From: Nanobdellota archaeon
GTDB lineage: Archaea > Nanobdellota > Nanobdellia > Pacearchaeales > GW2011-AR1
DNA length: 64,000 nt
Direction of reading: 5' to 3'
Assembly (NCBI GenBank): GCA_013329055.1
Contig: DUKY01000012.1
Span: 38,088 to 102,087, forward strand
Made by a program: the position numbers and the translations under genes. Shown here piece by piece: positions 8,971 to 17,480 of the stretch; positions within the stretch are counted from its first letter, which is position 1; the number at the start of each line of letters is the position of its first letter. Under the pieces are notes generated by a model. The model saw nothing but the letters and a program-made list of their open reading frames with translations. It was not told the origin of the DNA and searched no databases.

Positions 8971-9021
8971 TAAAATATATTTAATAAAATTAAATTTATA
9001 AAACTATCTTTTATAAAAAAT

Positions 9022-9783
9022 TTAAATAGATTCAGCTAAAATCTTCGCACATAATTGAAGAGTAATTTTATTAATATCTTTTTTAGGATTAATCCCGACT
9101 AAATCTAAAGCAAACAAATTTTTCATTTTATTAATCCTTTGAATTAGATAAATAAATTCCCTGCTACTAAAACCACCAACTTCCGGGAAAAAAGTTCCTG
9201 GAGCATAAGCAGGATCAATTGCATTAAGATTAATTGAAACATAAACTATTTTTCCGCTTGTAAATTCCATTATTGAATCACAAATATCTTCTATATTATT
9301 AATAAAAGAATTCATCCCAATAAACTTAATATTATTTTTTTTCAAAAATTCAAGTTCTTCAAAATCAAGATTTCTAACACCGACTAAAAGAATATTTCTT
9401 TTTGGAAAACCGTCTTCAATTAATTTTTTCAGCCACGTATGATTAAAAGAATTTTTGCATTCAGCATGTGAATTAAAAATTACTAAACAGGGTTTATTCC
9501 CGGAATTTTGAACAAAATCAAAAAAAATTCTGGTTAAAGAATAATTAATAGAATTTTCTTCATTAATAAAAAAAGTTTTTGAATTTTTCTTGAAAATTTC
9601 AAAAATAAAATTATAAAGAGTTTCATTTAATTCATTAAAATTCTTTTCCAAAATAAAACTCTCAATGTCTAAGTTATTAAAATCAATTAATTTTCCATCT
9701 TCGTTTAACTTGATATTTTTTAAAAAATCAAAAATAATATTAAAGGTATTGTCATTTTTTTTAGAAAAATTTACAATTTTCAT
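9022..9783 (-). CDS. arginase/agmatinase-fold (ureohydrolase) protein with degenerate metal site
   Basis: SINLNAIDPAYAPGTFFPEVGGFSSREF matches the ureohydrolase SxDxDxxDPxxAPGTxxPExGG signature except for the DxD; NSHAEC at the DAHxD position. Confidence 0.75.
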   Translation of the reverse strand: MKIVNFSKKNDNTFNIIFDFLKNIKLNEDGKLIDFNNLDIESFILEKNFNELNETLYNFIFEIFKKNSKTFFINEENSINYSLTRIFFDFVQNSGNKPCLVIFNSHAECKNSFNHTWLKKLIEDGFPKRNILLVGVRNLDFEELEFLKKNNIKFIGMNSFINNIEDICDSIMEFTSGKIVYVSINLNAIDPAYAPGTFFPEVGGFSSREFIYLIQRINKMKNLFALDLVGINPKKDINKITLQLCAKILAESI

Positions 9784-9795
9784 ATTAAAACATAA

Positions 9796-11004
9796 TTAGA
9801 TTTTTGGGACTAATGCAAAAAAACTATAATTATCAATAACACTTTTTGCAAGTTCTTTAACATCCTTTAACTTAACAGAATTTATATGATTTTCATAATC
9901 ATAAAATGAAAATGCATCTCCATGAATTTCACTAACTAAAAGATTAACCATTTGATCTTGTGAATCTTCCATAGAAATTTGATAATTACCAATTAATTGA
10001 TTTTTAACCTGATTTAATTCATCTTCAGTCAATTTATTGCTCACTTTTTTAAATTCATCTAAAATCAAGTTTTTTATTTTTTCAACATTCTCTTTATTTG
10101 TCCCAACATAAATAAAACTATAAGCAAAATCTTTGCTAATGTCAGCTTCGCCTTTTACTGCATAAGCCAGATTCCTTTTAGCCCTTATTTCCTGAAATAA
10201 TCTTGAAGACATTCCCCCAGCCATTAAAGTAGTCAAAACTTGTGCCGCATAATTTTTTTCATCATCAACCAAAGGAGAATGATATGCAAAAACTAAATTT
10301 GCCTGGTCAATGCCTTCTCTTTCTTCAATTTTAAAATCTTTTTTTAACTGAATATCAATTTTGGGGATAATACCCTTTTCTTTACTAAAATTTTTTTCTG
10401 CAAATTTAATAATCTCATCAAAATCCGCATCACCAACAACAGCCAAAACTAAATTATTAGGTTGATATATTTCATTAAATTTTTTAACGATTTTTTTTCG
10501 ATTAATAGAATTCATAGTTTCATAAGTTCCTGCAAGATTCATCCCTAAAGATCCTTCATATAAAACATCTTTCAAACCATCAAAAACATGTAAACGAGGA
10601 TTATCTTTATGCATTTTAATTTCTTCAAAGATAACTTCACGTTCTTTTTCTAATTCGACTTCATCAAATAAAGGATTTTTAATCATATCGCTTAAAACAT
10701 CTAAAGCAATTTTCAAATGACGACTTGGCATCTTACAAAAATAAGCAGTAACCTCTTCACCGGTAAAACCATTTAATTCTCCGCCATTTTTTTCAATTTC
10801 TTCTGAAATTTTTTTCAAGTCTCTAGTAGGAGTTCCCTTGTATAACAGATGCTCGATGAAATGTGCAATTCCTTTTTCTTCAACAGATTCATTAATCCCA
10901 CCAAATTTAACAGCAATCGCCACACTAACAACTGGAAGATTCCTTTTTTCAAAAAGAATAACCATGCCATTATCTAACACCTTTTTATAAAAATTTTCTT
11001 TCAT
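9796..11004 (-). CDS. M16 family zinc peptidase (insulinase/processing-protease-like)
   Basis: HFIEHLLYKGT (HxxEH), downstream E; typical M16 architecture. Confidence 0.9.
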   Translation of the reverse strand: MKENFYKKVLDNGMVILFEKRNLPVVSVAIAVKFGGINESVEEKGIAHFIEHLLYKGTPTRDLKKISEEIEKNGGELNGFTGEEVTAYFCKMPSRHLKIALDVLSDMIKNPLFDEVELEKEREVIFEEIKMHKDNPRLHVFDGLKDVLYEGSLGMNLAGTYETMNSINRKKIVKKFNEIYQPNNLVLAVVGDADFDEIIKFAEKNFSKEKGIIPKIDIQLKKDFKIEEREGIDQANLVFAYHSPLVDDEKNYAAQVLTTLMAGGMSSRLFQEIRAKRNLAYAVKGEADISKDFAYSFIYVGTNKENVEKIKNLILDEFKKVSNKLTEDELNQVKNQLIGNYQISMEDSQDQMVNLLVSEIHGDAFSFYDYENHINSVKLKDVKELAKSVIDNYSFFALVPKI

Positions 11005-11078
11005 ATTTTATTAATTTCTAAACAAAAATTTTGTAAATTTAAAAAAAAATTAGAATATATAAATATATAGCTAAAAAA

Positions 11079-11264
11079 TCAAAATAAAATAAAATATGCT
11101 AAAGCACCACATGCAATAATAACCAAAATAATCATCCAAATCCACCATTTTTTCCAAACAGGAGACATACCCTCAACAGGCATCTCAGAAGCAGGCTGTT
11201 TTGGTATAGGATTAATCTTTGAATTCATTAACGAATTATTTTGCATATTTTGTTTTTGTCCCAT
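11079..11264 (-). CDS. small single-TM protein
   Basis: ATG at 11264 preceded by GAGGTGA Shine-Dalgarno; C-terminal WKKWWIWMIILVIIACGALAYFILF. Confidence 0.6.
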   Translation of the reverse strand: MGQKQNMQNNSLMNSKINPIPKQPASEMPVEGMSPVWKKWWIWMIILVIIACGALAYFILF

Positions 11265-11388
11265 TATTTTCACCTCTTTTAATTAATAAGTAAAATAAAT
11301 TAAGAATTATAAATATTTACTTTTTGCAAAACAATGAAGTTGGAGAATAATTTCGTGGTAGAAACAATAAAAAAAGCGTATTAATAAT

Positions 11389-11615
11389 AAGATTTTAACA
11401 AAGTAAACTAATTGAATTAACGTTGATTTAGTTTACTTTTGTCAAGAAACTTGCAAATGGGGTTTCTTGAGCACACACAAGAATTCATTCTCCTAAAAAT
11501 TCTTGGTGTTAGAGGATTATTTTATAATTCTCTATAGCTAAAAGGCAAATTATTACCTTTGTAATAATTTGGGGGATGAGGGAACACAAGATAATGGGGG
11601 AATCGTTAAAATCTT
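11389..11615 (+). repeat. structured intergenic element F: closed multi-hairpin region, candidate ncRNA
   Basis: AAGATTTTAAC 11389-11399 / GTTAAAATCTT 11605-11615; internal perfect stems 11400-11411/11428-11439, 11442-11450/11462-11470, 11478-11485/11498-11505, 11511-11518/11526-11533 (with G-U), 11547-11556/11561-11570; GGGGGAATC just before the 3' arm. Confidence 0.6.
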
Positions 11616-11714
11616 TGACACACTTTTTTCATCAAAAAAGTTTCATTTGAAATTATGAAAATGGGTGAGATAAAAATTAAAATTAAAAATTCAGAAGATT
11701 AATTAATTTAAAAA

Positions 11715-12485
11715 CTACTTTTTGCAAAAAATTACATAACGCTCGCTTCCAATCTCTTTGTCATCTAAAATTTTAAAATTATCTTTAATAAAATTAATTA
11801 TCCAATTTCTTTTAACATTAAATTTCTTTTTTGCAATCAAACTTTTTGTCGCAAAACTAACAACAACCTTATCAGCCAAATAAACAATTTCGTTTAATAA
11901 TTCTTTTGAATAATCTCTTTTTAACATTTCCAAAGAATCCAGTGTTTTAAACAAAAAAATAATTTTCTCCCCTTTTTCTTTTTTAATAATTTCAACAATT
12001 TTTTCTTTTTCAAATAAACTTTCATGAATAACTTTTGCAGGATAATTATTTTTAGCAAAATAATGATTTTGCAAATCAACTAATTGACCAACAGCTTCAA
12101 CACCAACATATTTTATCTTTGGATTTATCTTTTTAAATAAATCATAACTAAATCCGTTTATTCCGCAACCTAAATCAAGGATAGTTATTTTTTTCCCACT
12201 CCCTTTCAAAATTTTTTCATAAACTTCAGAATAAAAATCTAATCTTTCCTTTGTCGATAAATGCTTTCTTAAAAACCATTCTGGACTTTTCTCTTTAACA
12301 TTTAACAATTTGTCTGAAACAAAAGCAGTATACATTTTCCTTAATAAATCCCGAGTTAACTTAATCTTTTCTTCTTCAACATATTGATCTTTATCAAAAC
12401 TTTCAAAAACTAATTCCACATCTTTAATGGGTAAATAAGAAAATTCTTTTTTTTGCATAATTTTTTCAATAATTTCAGATTTCAT
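11715..12485 (-). CDS. class I SAM methyltransferase resembling ArmA/Rmt/FmrO 16S rRNA methyltransferases
   Basis: HLSTKERLDFYSEVYEKI...ITILDLGCGINGFSYDLF resembles the H-x-ST-x-ERL ... LDLGCGLNP arrangement of that family. Confidence 0.6.
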   Translation of the reverse strand: MKSEIIEKIMQKKEFSYLPIKDVELVFESFDKDQYVEEEKIKLTRDLLRKMYTAFVSDKLLNVKEKSPEWFLRKHLSTKERLDFYSEVYEKILKGSGKKITILDLGCGINGFSYDLFKKINPKIKYVGVEAVGQLVDLQNHYFAKNNYPAKVIHESLFEKEKIVEIIKKEKGEKIIFLFKTLDSLEMLKRDYSKELLNEIVYLADKVVVSFATKSLIAKKKFNVKRNWIINFIKDNFKILDDKEIGSERYVIFCKK

Positions 12486-13009
12486 TTTTTACTAATCCAG
12501 GAACAATCCTTAATATAAAATCTTAACTTTTCAGGTAAATCTTCATGCACCCCTATTCTAAAACTTTCAACAATCTCAAATTTATTTTTGGAATCCTCAA
12601 CCCAAATTAATTCAGAATCTAAAATATTTAATTTATGAAACTCTTTTTTAATATTCAATGCTTTTGTAAGTAAACCAGGACCTTTTGTATTTACATTAAA
12701 ATTTTCAGGTTCAAGAGCCCTCAATAAAACAGCAGCAGCCTCACCTTTTTTACCTGTAACAAAATTAATTAACCAGCTATTATGAACACCATAAACTAAA
12801 ATTGTCCCTGCATCCATCTCCATTGTATCTTTCAAATCACCATTTTGCCTTGCTCTTGAAGCAGGATCATTTTTATCATAATAAGCTTCAGTCTCCACAA
12901 TCTTCGCCCGTAATTCCTTGCCATCAATAACTCTAACTAAAATTTTCCCCAATAAATTTTTAGCAACAATTGCAGGGTCTTGATTAAAAAAACTTTTTTT
13001 AAGTTTCAT
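12482..13009 (-). CDS. DNA-3-methyladenine (alkyladenine) glycosylase, AAG/MPG family
   Basis: AKNLLGKILVRVIDGKELRAKIVETEAYYDKNDPASRA, GPGLLTKALNI. Confidence 0.9.
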   Translation of the reverse strand: MKLKKSFFNQDPAIVAKNLLGKILVRVIDGKELRAKIVETEAYYDKNDPASRARQNGDLKDTMEMDAGTILVYGVHNSWLINFVTGKKGEAAAVLLRALEPENFNVNTKGPGLLTKALNIKKEFHKLNILDSELIWVEDSKNKFEIVESFRIGVHEDLPEKLRFYIKDCSWISKK

Positions 13010-13056
13010 TAAATTTTTAAGTAAAGTTGCTTTAAAAGATTTAACATCAAATTAAA

Positions 13057-13425
13057 ATGATACAAAAAATAAACATCTATAATACCCTTCAGTGTTTTGA
13101 GGGGGTTCAAAAGGAATCAGGGAATTTATTCCATGTGGCATTACAGAAGGCTCCGAAAGTTTACACTTGCATTAATTCCGAAGGTAAAATTAAAAAAAGC
13201 AAGTATGGGCTTGAGTTAAAAGATATCACCCTTCAATGTTTCGAGGAGGTTCAAAAACTTCAAAAGTATCGTCTTTTGAATGTCCCAGAGAATTTAACCC
13301 AAAATTCTCTGAAGGAACCAAGGGGGTTGCCCATTTTTTGGGGTATCACCCGAAGGCTCAAAAAAGATACCCCCCTTCAGAGTTTTGAGGAAGGGATCCT
13401 AAGGGAAACCAGGGGGTTGCCCTAG
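13057..13425 (+). repeat. repeat/hairpin-rich region upstream of the TGS GTPase, containing apical-module copy E (13155-13216)
   Basis: Three CTTCARNGTTTYGAGG repeats (13087, 13231, 13375), two GGAACCAAGGGGGTTGCCC-like repeats; perfect stems 13259-13266/13273-13280, 13286-13295/13302-13311, 13340-13347/13366-13373; the overlapping 122 aa ORF looks spurious. Confidence 0.6.
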
Positions 13426-14337
13426 ATGCCAATCAATGTAAACGACCCGGAATATGTAAAAGCAGAAAAAGATTATTTTGAAGCAGGCACTCTCGAAGAA
13501 AGACTCATTGCTTTAAGAAAAATGATTTCACACGCCCCAAAACATAAAGGGGGTGAAAATCTAAGACAGCAATTAACAACACGAAGAAAAAAATTAGAAG
13601 AACAAATTAATAAAGTAAAAAAAGCGGGAAAATCATCCAAAATAGGAATACGAAAAGGAGATATGCAGGCAATAATAATCGGCTTTACAAATGTTGGAAA
13701 ATCAAGCTTGCTTTCAATTCTCACAAATACAAAACCATTAATCGCAAACTATCCATTTACAACAAAAGAATCAATAATTGGAATGATGGACTATCTTGAA
13801 ATGCAAATCCAATTAGTGGAAAATCCTGCACTTGAATCAGAATATTATGATAAAAGTTTAGTTAATACCACAGACACAATTTTAATTTTAGTGGATAACA
13901 TCGAACAAATTAAACAAATACAGGAAAAACTAGGAAAATCCAATGCAAAACAAATAATTATTTTTAATAAAATAGATAAATTAAATGAACAGGAACAAAG
14001 AAAAATTTCAGCAACACTTCAATCAAAAAAATATAACTTTATTTTAATTTCAACAAAAACAAAACAAAATATTGAAGAATTAAAAGAAAAAATATTTAAA
14101 AGTTTTGACAGCATAAGAATTTTTACAAAAGAACCAGGAAAAGAAAAATCACCTAAACCGGTAATCATTAAACCAAATTCTACTGTTGGAGATATTGCAG
14201 AAAAAATCTTAAAAGGATTTTCAAAAAAGATAAAACAAACAAAAATTTGGGGACCCTCAAGCAAATTTGCAGGACAAAGTGTAGGATTAAAACATAAACT
14301 TAAAGATTTAGATGTTGTAGAATTCAGAACAAATTAA
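13426..14337 (+). CDS. DRG/Obg-like GTPase with C-terminal TGS domain
   Basis: GFTNVGKSSLLSILTN P-loop, YPFTTKE switch I, FNKIDK (NKxD), C-terminal TGS-like VGDIAEKILKGF...VGLKHKLKDLDVVEF. Confidence 0.85.
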   Translation: MPINVNDPEYVKAEKDYFEAGTLEERLIALRKMISHAPKHKGGENLRQQLTTRRKKLEEQINKVKKAGKSSKIGIRKGDMQAIIIGFTNVGKSSLLSILTNTKPLIANYPFTTKESIIGMMDYLEMQIQLVENPALESEYYDKSLVNTTDTILILVDNIEQIKQIQEKLGKSNAKQIIIFNKIDKLNEQEQRKISATLQSKKYNFILISTKTKQNIEELKEKIFKSFDSIRIFTKEPGKEKSPKPVIIKPNSTVGDIAEKILKGFSKKIKQTKIWGPSSKFAGQSVGLKHKLKDLDVVEFRTN

Positions 14338-14455
14338 ATAATTTCTAAAAAAAGGATAATAAATTAAAAATTTTATCCAAAAATTAAAATATGTATAAAA
14401 AATTATCAATAAAGATTATTAATATCCTTTCATCAAATATATCAGAGGCGATAAA

Positions 14456-14815
14456 ATGAAAACATTAAAAAATTTATTAACAGTTGCATTAATTGCATCA
14501 ACGGTTTCTTTAATCCAAACAATTGTACCTGAAAATTCATATTCAAAAGGAATAACAATGACTAGCGGAATTTCAAGAACACAGCAAGATCCTAATTGGA
14601 AAAACAATGCACCAAATTATACAGAGGAACAAAGAAGAGAAAAAATAGAATATTATATGGGGAAACTTCCAAATGGAGGTCAGATTAATAGAGGATTAAA
14701 AGGATTAGAATGGACATCACAACAACAACGAAATAATGGTTATGTAACAGGAACAGGAAGCACAACAGAACAAAAGAATAGAGAACCAAAAAGCAGATTT
14801 TGGAATAAAAAATAA
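14456..14815 (+). CDS. small secreted protein, unknown
   Basis: Signal-peptide-like N-terminus (MKTLKNLLTVALIASTVSLIQTIVPENSYS); upstream GAGGCG. Confidence 0.6.
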   Translation: MKTLKNLLTVALIASTVSLIQTIVPENSYSKGITMTSGISRTQQDPNWKNNAPNYTEEQRREKIEYYMGKLPNGGQINRGLKGLEWTSQQQRNNGYVTGTGSTTEQKNREPKSRFWNKK

Positions 14816-14818
14816 TTT

Positions 14819-15112
14819 TTATTTTTTTGTTAATTTTTCAATAACTTTACGCCCATTATCAGTAATTAAAATTAACCGATAATTTTGAGGATTAATTCTT
14901 TTTCTTTCAATCTTCATAACATCCTGCATACTAATTAAATTCATTAATTCTAAAAAATCACAATTTCTTTTTACTGATTTAAAATTTGAAGCACCAATCT
15001 TTTTTTTCAACCCATTCAAAGAAACCCCTTGCCGTTCTTTAAAAAGACACTTCAAAATTTTAATCTTCATCTTATCACTTTCCAAAATATCCATAATAAA
15101 CTCAAATATCAA
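14819..15112 (-). CDS. winged-helix DNA-binding protein
   Basis: MKIKILKCLFKERQGVSLNGLKKKIGASNFKSVKRNCDFLELMNLIS...LTDNGRKVIEKL. Confidence 0.7.
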   Translation of the reverse strand: MIFEFIMDILESDKMKIKILKCLFKERQGVSLNGLKKKIGASNFKSVKRNCDFLELMNLISMQDVMKIERKRINPQNYRLILITDNGRKVIEKLTKK

Positions 15113-15217
15113 AACTTAATAAATATTACCATATGAATATAACTTATATTCAATTAATTACTTAATTAATCTAAACAAATATTAGAGATTTAAATATCAA
15201 AAAAGTTTAATTAAAAA

Positions 15218-16333
15218 ATGAACACATCACAATTAGAAAAAGCAGTAAAAGAAGCAGTAAAAACTGGAAACTGGATGATTAGTTTTGACAACGGAGAAAA
15301 TTCACAAAGAAAAGATGGATTTAAATGGAACCCTATTGGAAAATGGAATATTGACCCGGACTGGTATCCTTCAGGTTGTGAATATATAAAAGATACAAGA
15401 TATATTTATGAAAAAGGTTTAACCAAATTTGCAGGAACTCTTTATGGACAAGGACCAATAGCAGGAGGATATAGAACAAATGGATCTCGACTTTTATTTT
15501 GTCAAACAAAAGGACCGCAAATATCAATTGGAGGAGATGAAGGAAATGAACTCGTAAAAGTTAAAGAAGCTCGAATCCTTTTAGTTAATGAAATTCCTTC
15601 TGGATTAGAAACAAGATTTCTTAATTTAAGAAACCATGAAGGCATAAAAAAAATTGAAAATTTACGTACAAGACAAATTAATTTATATGGTTGTACAAAT
15701 TTGACAGATGTTTCGGGATTAAAAGCACAGGAATATGCTTATTTAGGCAAAACCACAAGTTTGAAAAGTTTAAAAGACCTTTATACACTTAATTTTATCG
15801 ACTTGAAAGGCTCCTCTTTAGAATCAATAGAAGACATAACTTGCCCGGAAATTGAATTAAATGATTGCATAAATCTAAAAAAGGTAAAAAATCTTAGAAA
15901 TATACAAAAAATTGATTTCACAAATTGTACAAGTCTAACTGAAATTGATAATCTTCTTTTAGGGAGAACAAATGCATTCGAACTCCCTAAATATTGGATT
16001 GCATTTACTAACTGTAAAAATCTTATCTCTGCAGAAAATCTAGAAGCAGATATAATCACATTCAAAGGTTGCGAAAATCTAAGTTATGTGGATAATATAG
16101 TAGGGCACAGAAACATTGATTTTTCAGACTGCCCAGAAATAAAAACCCAAAAAATGAATTCAATAAATTTCAATGTTCATTCACGAAAAGCACTCTTTGA
16201 CTATGAATATGGCAAAATGACATATGAAGAAGCAAGAGAATTATATGATATGAGAGATGAAGAAAAGAGAAAAAAATTTATAGAAAAAATATCCGATAGG
16301 AATAAATCTTTAATGGAGTATCTTGGGTATTAA
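15218..16333 (+). CDS. leucine-rich-repeat-like solenoid protein
   Basis: Repeating ~20 aa units: INLYGCTNLTDVSGLK / IDLKGSSLESIEDI / IELNDCINLKKVKNL / IDFTNCTSLTEIDNL / ITFKGCENLSYVDNI. Confidence 0.65.
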   Translation: MNTSQLEKAVKEAVKTGNWMISFDNGENSQRKDGFKWNPIGKWNIDPDWYPSGCEYIKDTRYIYEKGLTKFAGTLYGQGPIAGGYRTNGSRLLFCQTKGPQISIGGDEGNELVKVKEARILLVNEIPSGLETRFLNLRNHEGIKKIENLRTRQINLYGCTNLTDVSGLKAQEYAYLGKTTSLKSLKDLYTLNFIDLKGSSLESIEDITCPEIELNDCINLKKVKNLRNIQKIDFTNCTSLTEIDNLLLGRTNAFELPKYWIAFTNCKNLISAENLEADIITFKGCENLSYVDNIVGHRNIDFSDCPEIKTQKMNSINFNVHSRKALFDYEYGKMTYEEARELYDMRDEEKRKKFIEKISDRNKSLMEYLGY

Positions 16334-16342
16334 AATAAAAAA

Positions 16343-17437
16343 TTATCTCGTAACCTGAAAGCTTCTTACAGCTTCCAACAATTTCTTAGCTTTTTTATTC
16401 TCGTCAAAATGTTTTCTAACTGGTTCTAAAAGTTCGTTAATATATACTGCACAGGTCATTTTAACATCAAGAGGATGAACTTTTTTTTCAACAAAAACTT
16501 TTTCTAATTCATTATAAGAATTAAAAGATAAATTTCCTCCAAACTTTTCATCACGAGTAATAATTATCTTATCAAACTTTTCAAAAATAATATATTTGAA
16601 ATATTCTAAAATAGGATTATCCTCGATTTGTCCTTCTGGACAATAAGCCTTCTTAAACTTTCTTTTTACTTCATCTTCTGAATCAGTCATAAAAATAGCA
16701 GTATCAGGTTTAGACTTGCTCATTTTAATTTCAATTTTTCTGTCTATAGAATTTAATGACCCATCAACCTTCGGTTCACTCAAACCCATAAGCATATGAT
16801 GACTGATAATCACAGGAGGTTTAAATCCTAATTTTGGGAATAAATCTCTTGCAAGCATATTTACTTTTCTCTGATCCATTCCAAGTTGAGCAATATCAGC
16901 ACCTAAATGATGAATATCAGCAGCCTGCATTAATGGATAAATAATTTGCGACGAAGGATTATTTGTATTCTCCTCACGCCCCATAATTTGACCACATCTA
17001 AGCACTCTATTAATAGTAGCATTCATAGACAACTTCAAAACTGTTTCCCAATATTCAGGATGCTCTTTAATAAAATCACTTGCCCAGATAAATTCAACAT
17101 TTTCTAAATCCATACCACAAGCTTTCCAAACTTCAATGAAATATTCACCAACAATTTTAATCTTCTCTAAATCTCCACCCATCTTATTATTTAACAATCC
17201 AAACCAATCTGCAACCCAAAATTTAAATTTAATACCTGTAGAAGTTAATTTATTAACATTAATTGCCCGAAGTAAACCCTGTGCAATATGAATATTCCCT
17301 GAAGGTTCAAACCCATCATAAGCAATCGGATTTTTTTTATTCAGAAATAATTCTCTAAGTTCTTCTAGATTAATAACCTCTTCACCAACTTCATTAATTA
17401 TTTTAATTTTCTCTTCAATATTCAAACTTTTTACCAT
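16343..17437 (-). CDS. tyrS: tyrosyl-tRNA synthetase, archaeal/eukaryotic type
   Basis: YDGFEPSGNIHIAQGLLRA, ADWFGLLNNKMGGDLEKI, KMSKSKPDTAIFM. Confidence 0.92.
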   Translation of the reverse strand: MVKSLNIEEKIKIINEVGEEVINLEELRELFLNKKNPIAYDGFEPSGNIHIAQGLLRAINVNKLTSTGIKFKFWVADWFGLLNNKMGGDLEKIKIVGEYFIEVWKACGMDLENVEFIWASDFIKEHPEYWETVLKLSMNATINRVLRCGQIMGREENTNNPSSQIIYPLMQAADIHHLGADIAQLGMDQRKVNMLARDLFPKLGFKPPVIISHHMLMGLSEPKVDGSLNSIDRKIEIKMSKSKPDTAIFMTDSEDEVKRKFKKAYCPEGQIEDNPILEYFKYIIFEKFDKIIITRDEKFGGNLSFNSYNELEKVFVEKKVHPLDVKMTCAVYINELLEPVRKHFDENKKAKKLLEAVRSFQVTR

Positions 17438-17480
17438 TTTAAATTAAACAAAAAACAATTATTAAAGATTTCTATTAAAT

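Noticed and set aside
11571-11605. G-quadruplex (GGGGGATGAGGG...GGGGG)
   Set aside because: Only three clear G-runs in a short distance; better explained as the conserved G-rich 3' motif of the hairpin element.
13057-13425. 122-aa ORF as a protein-coding gene
   Set aside because: Its peptide repeats simply because the DNA repeats; composition is unlike neighbours, no recognisable domain, and the region is dense in perfect hairpins and shared non-coding modules.
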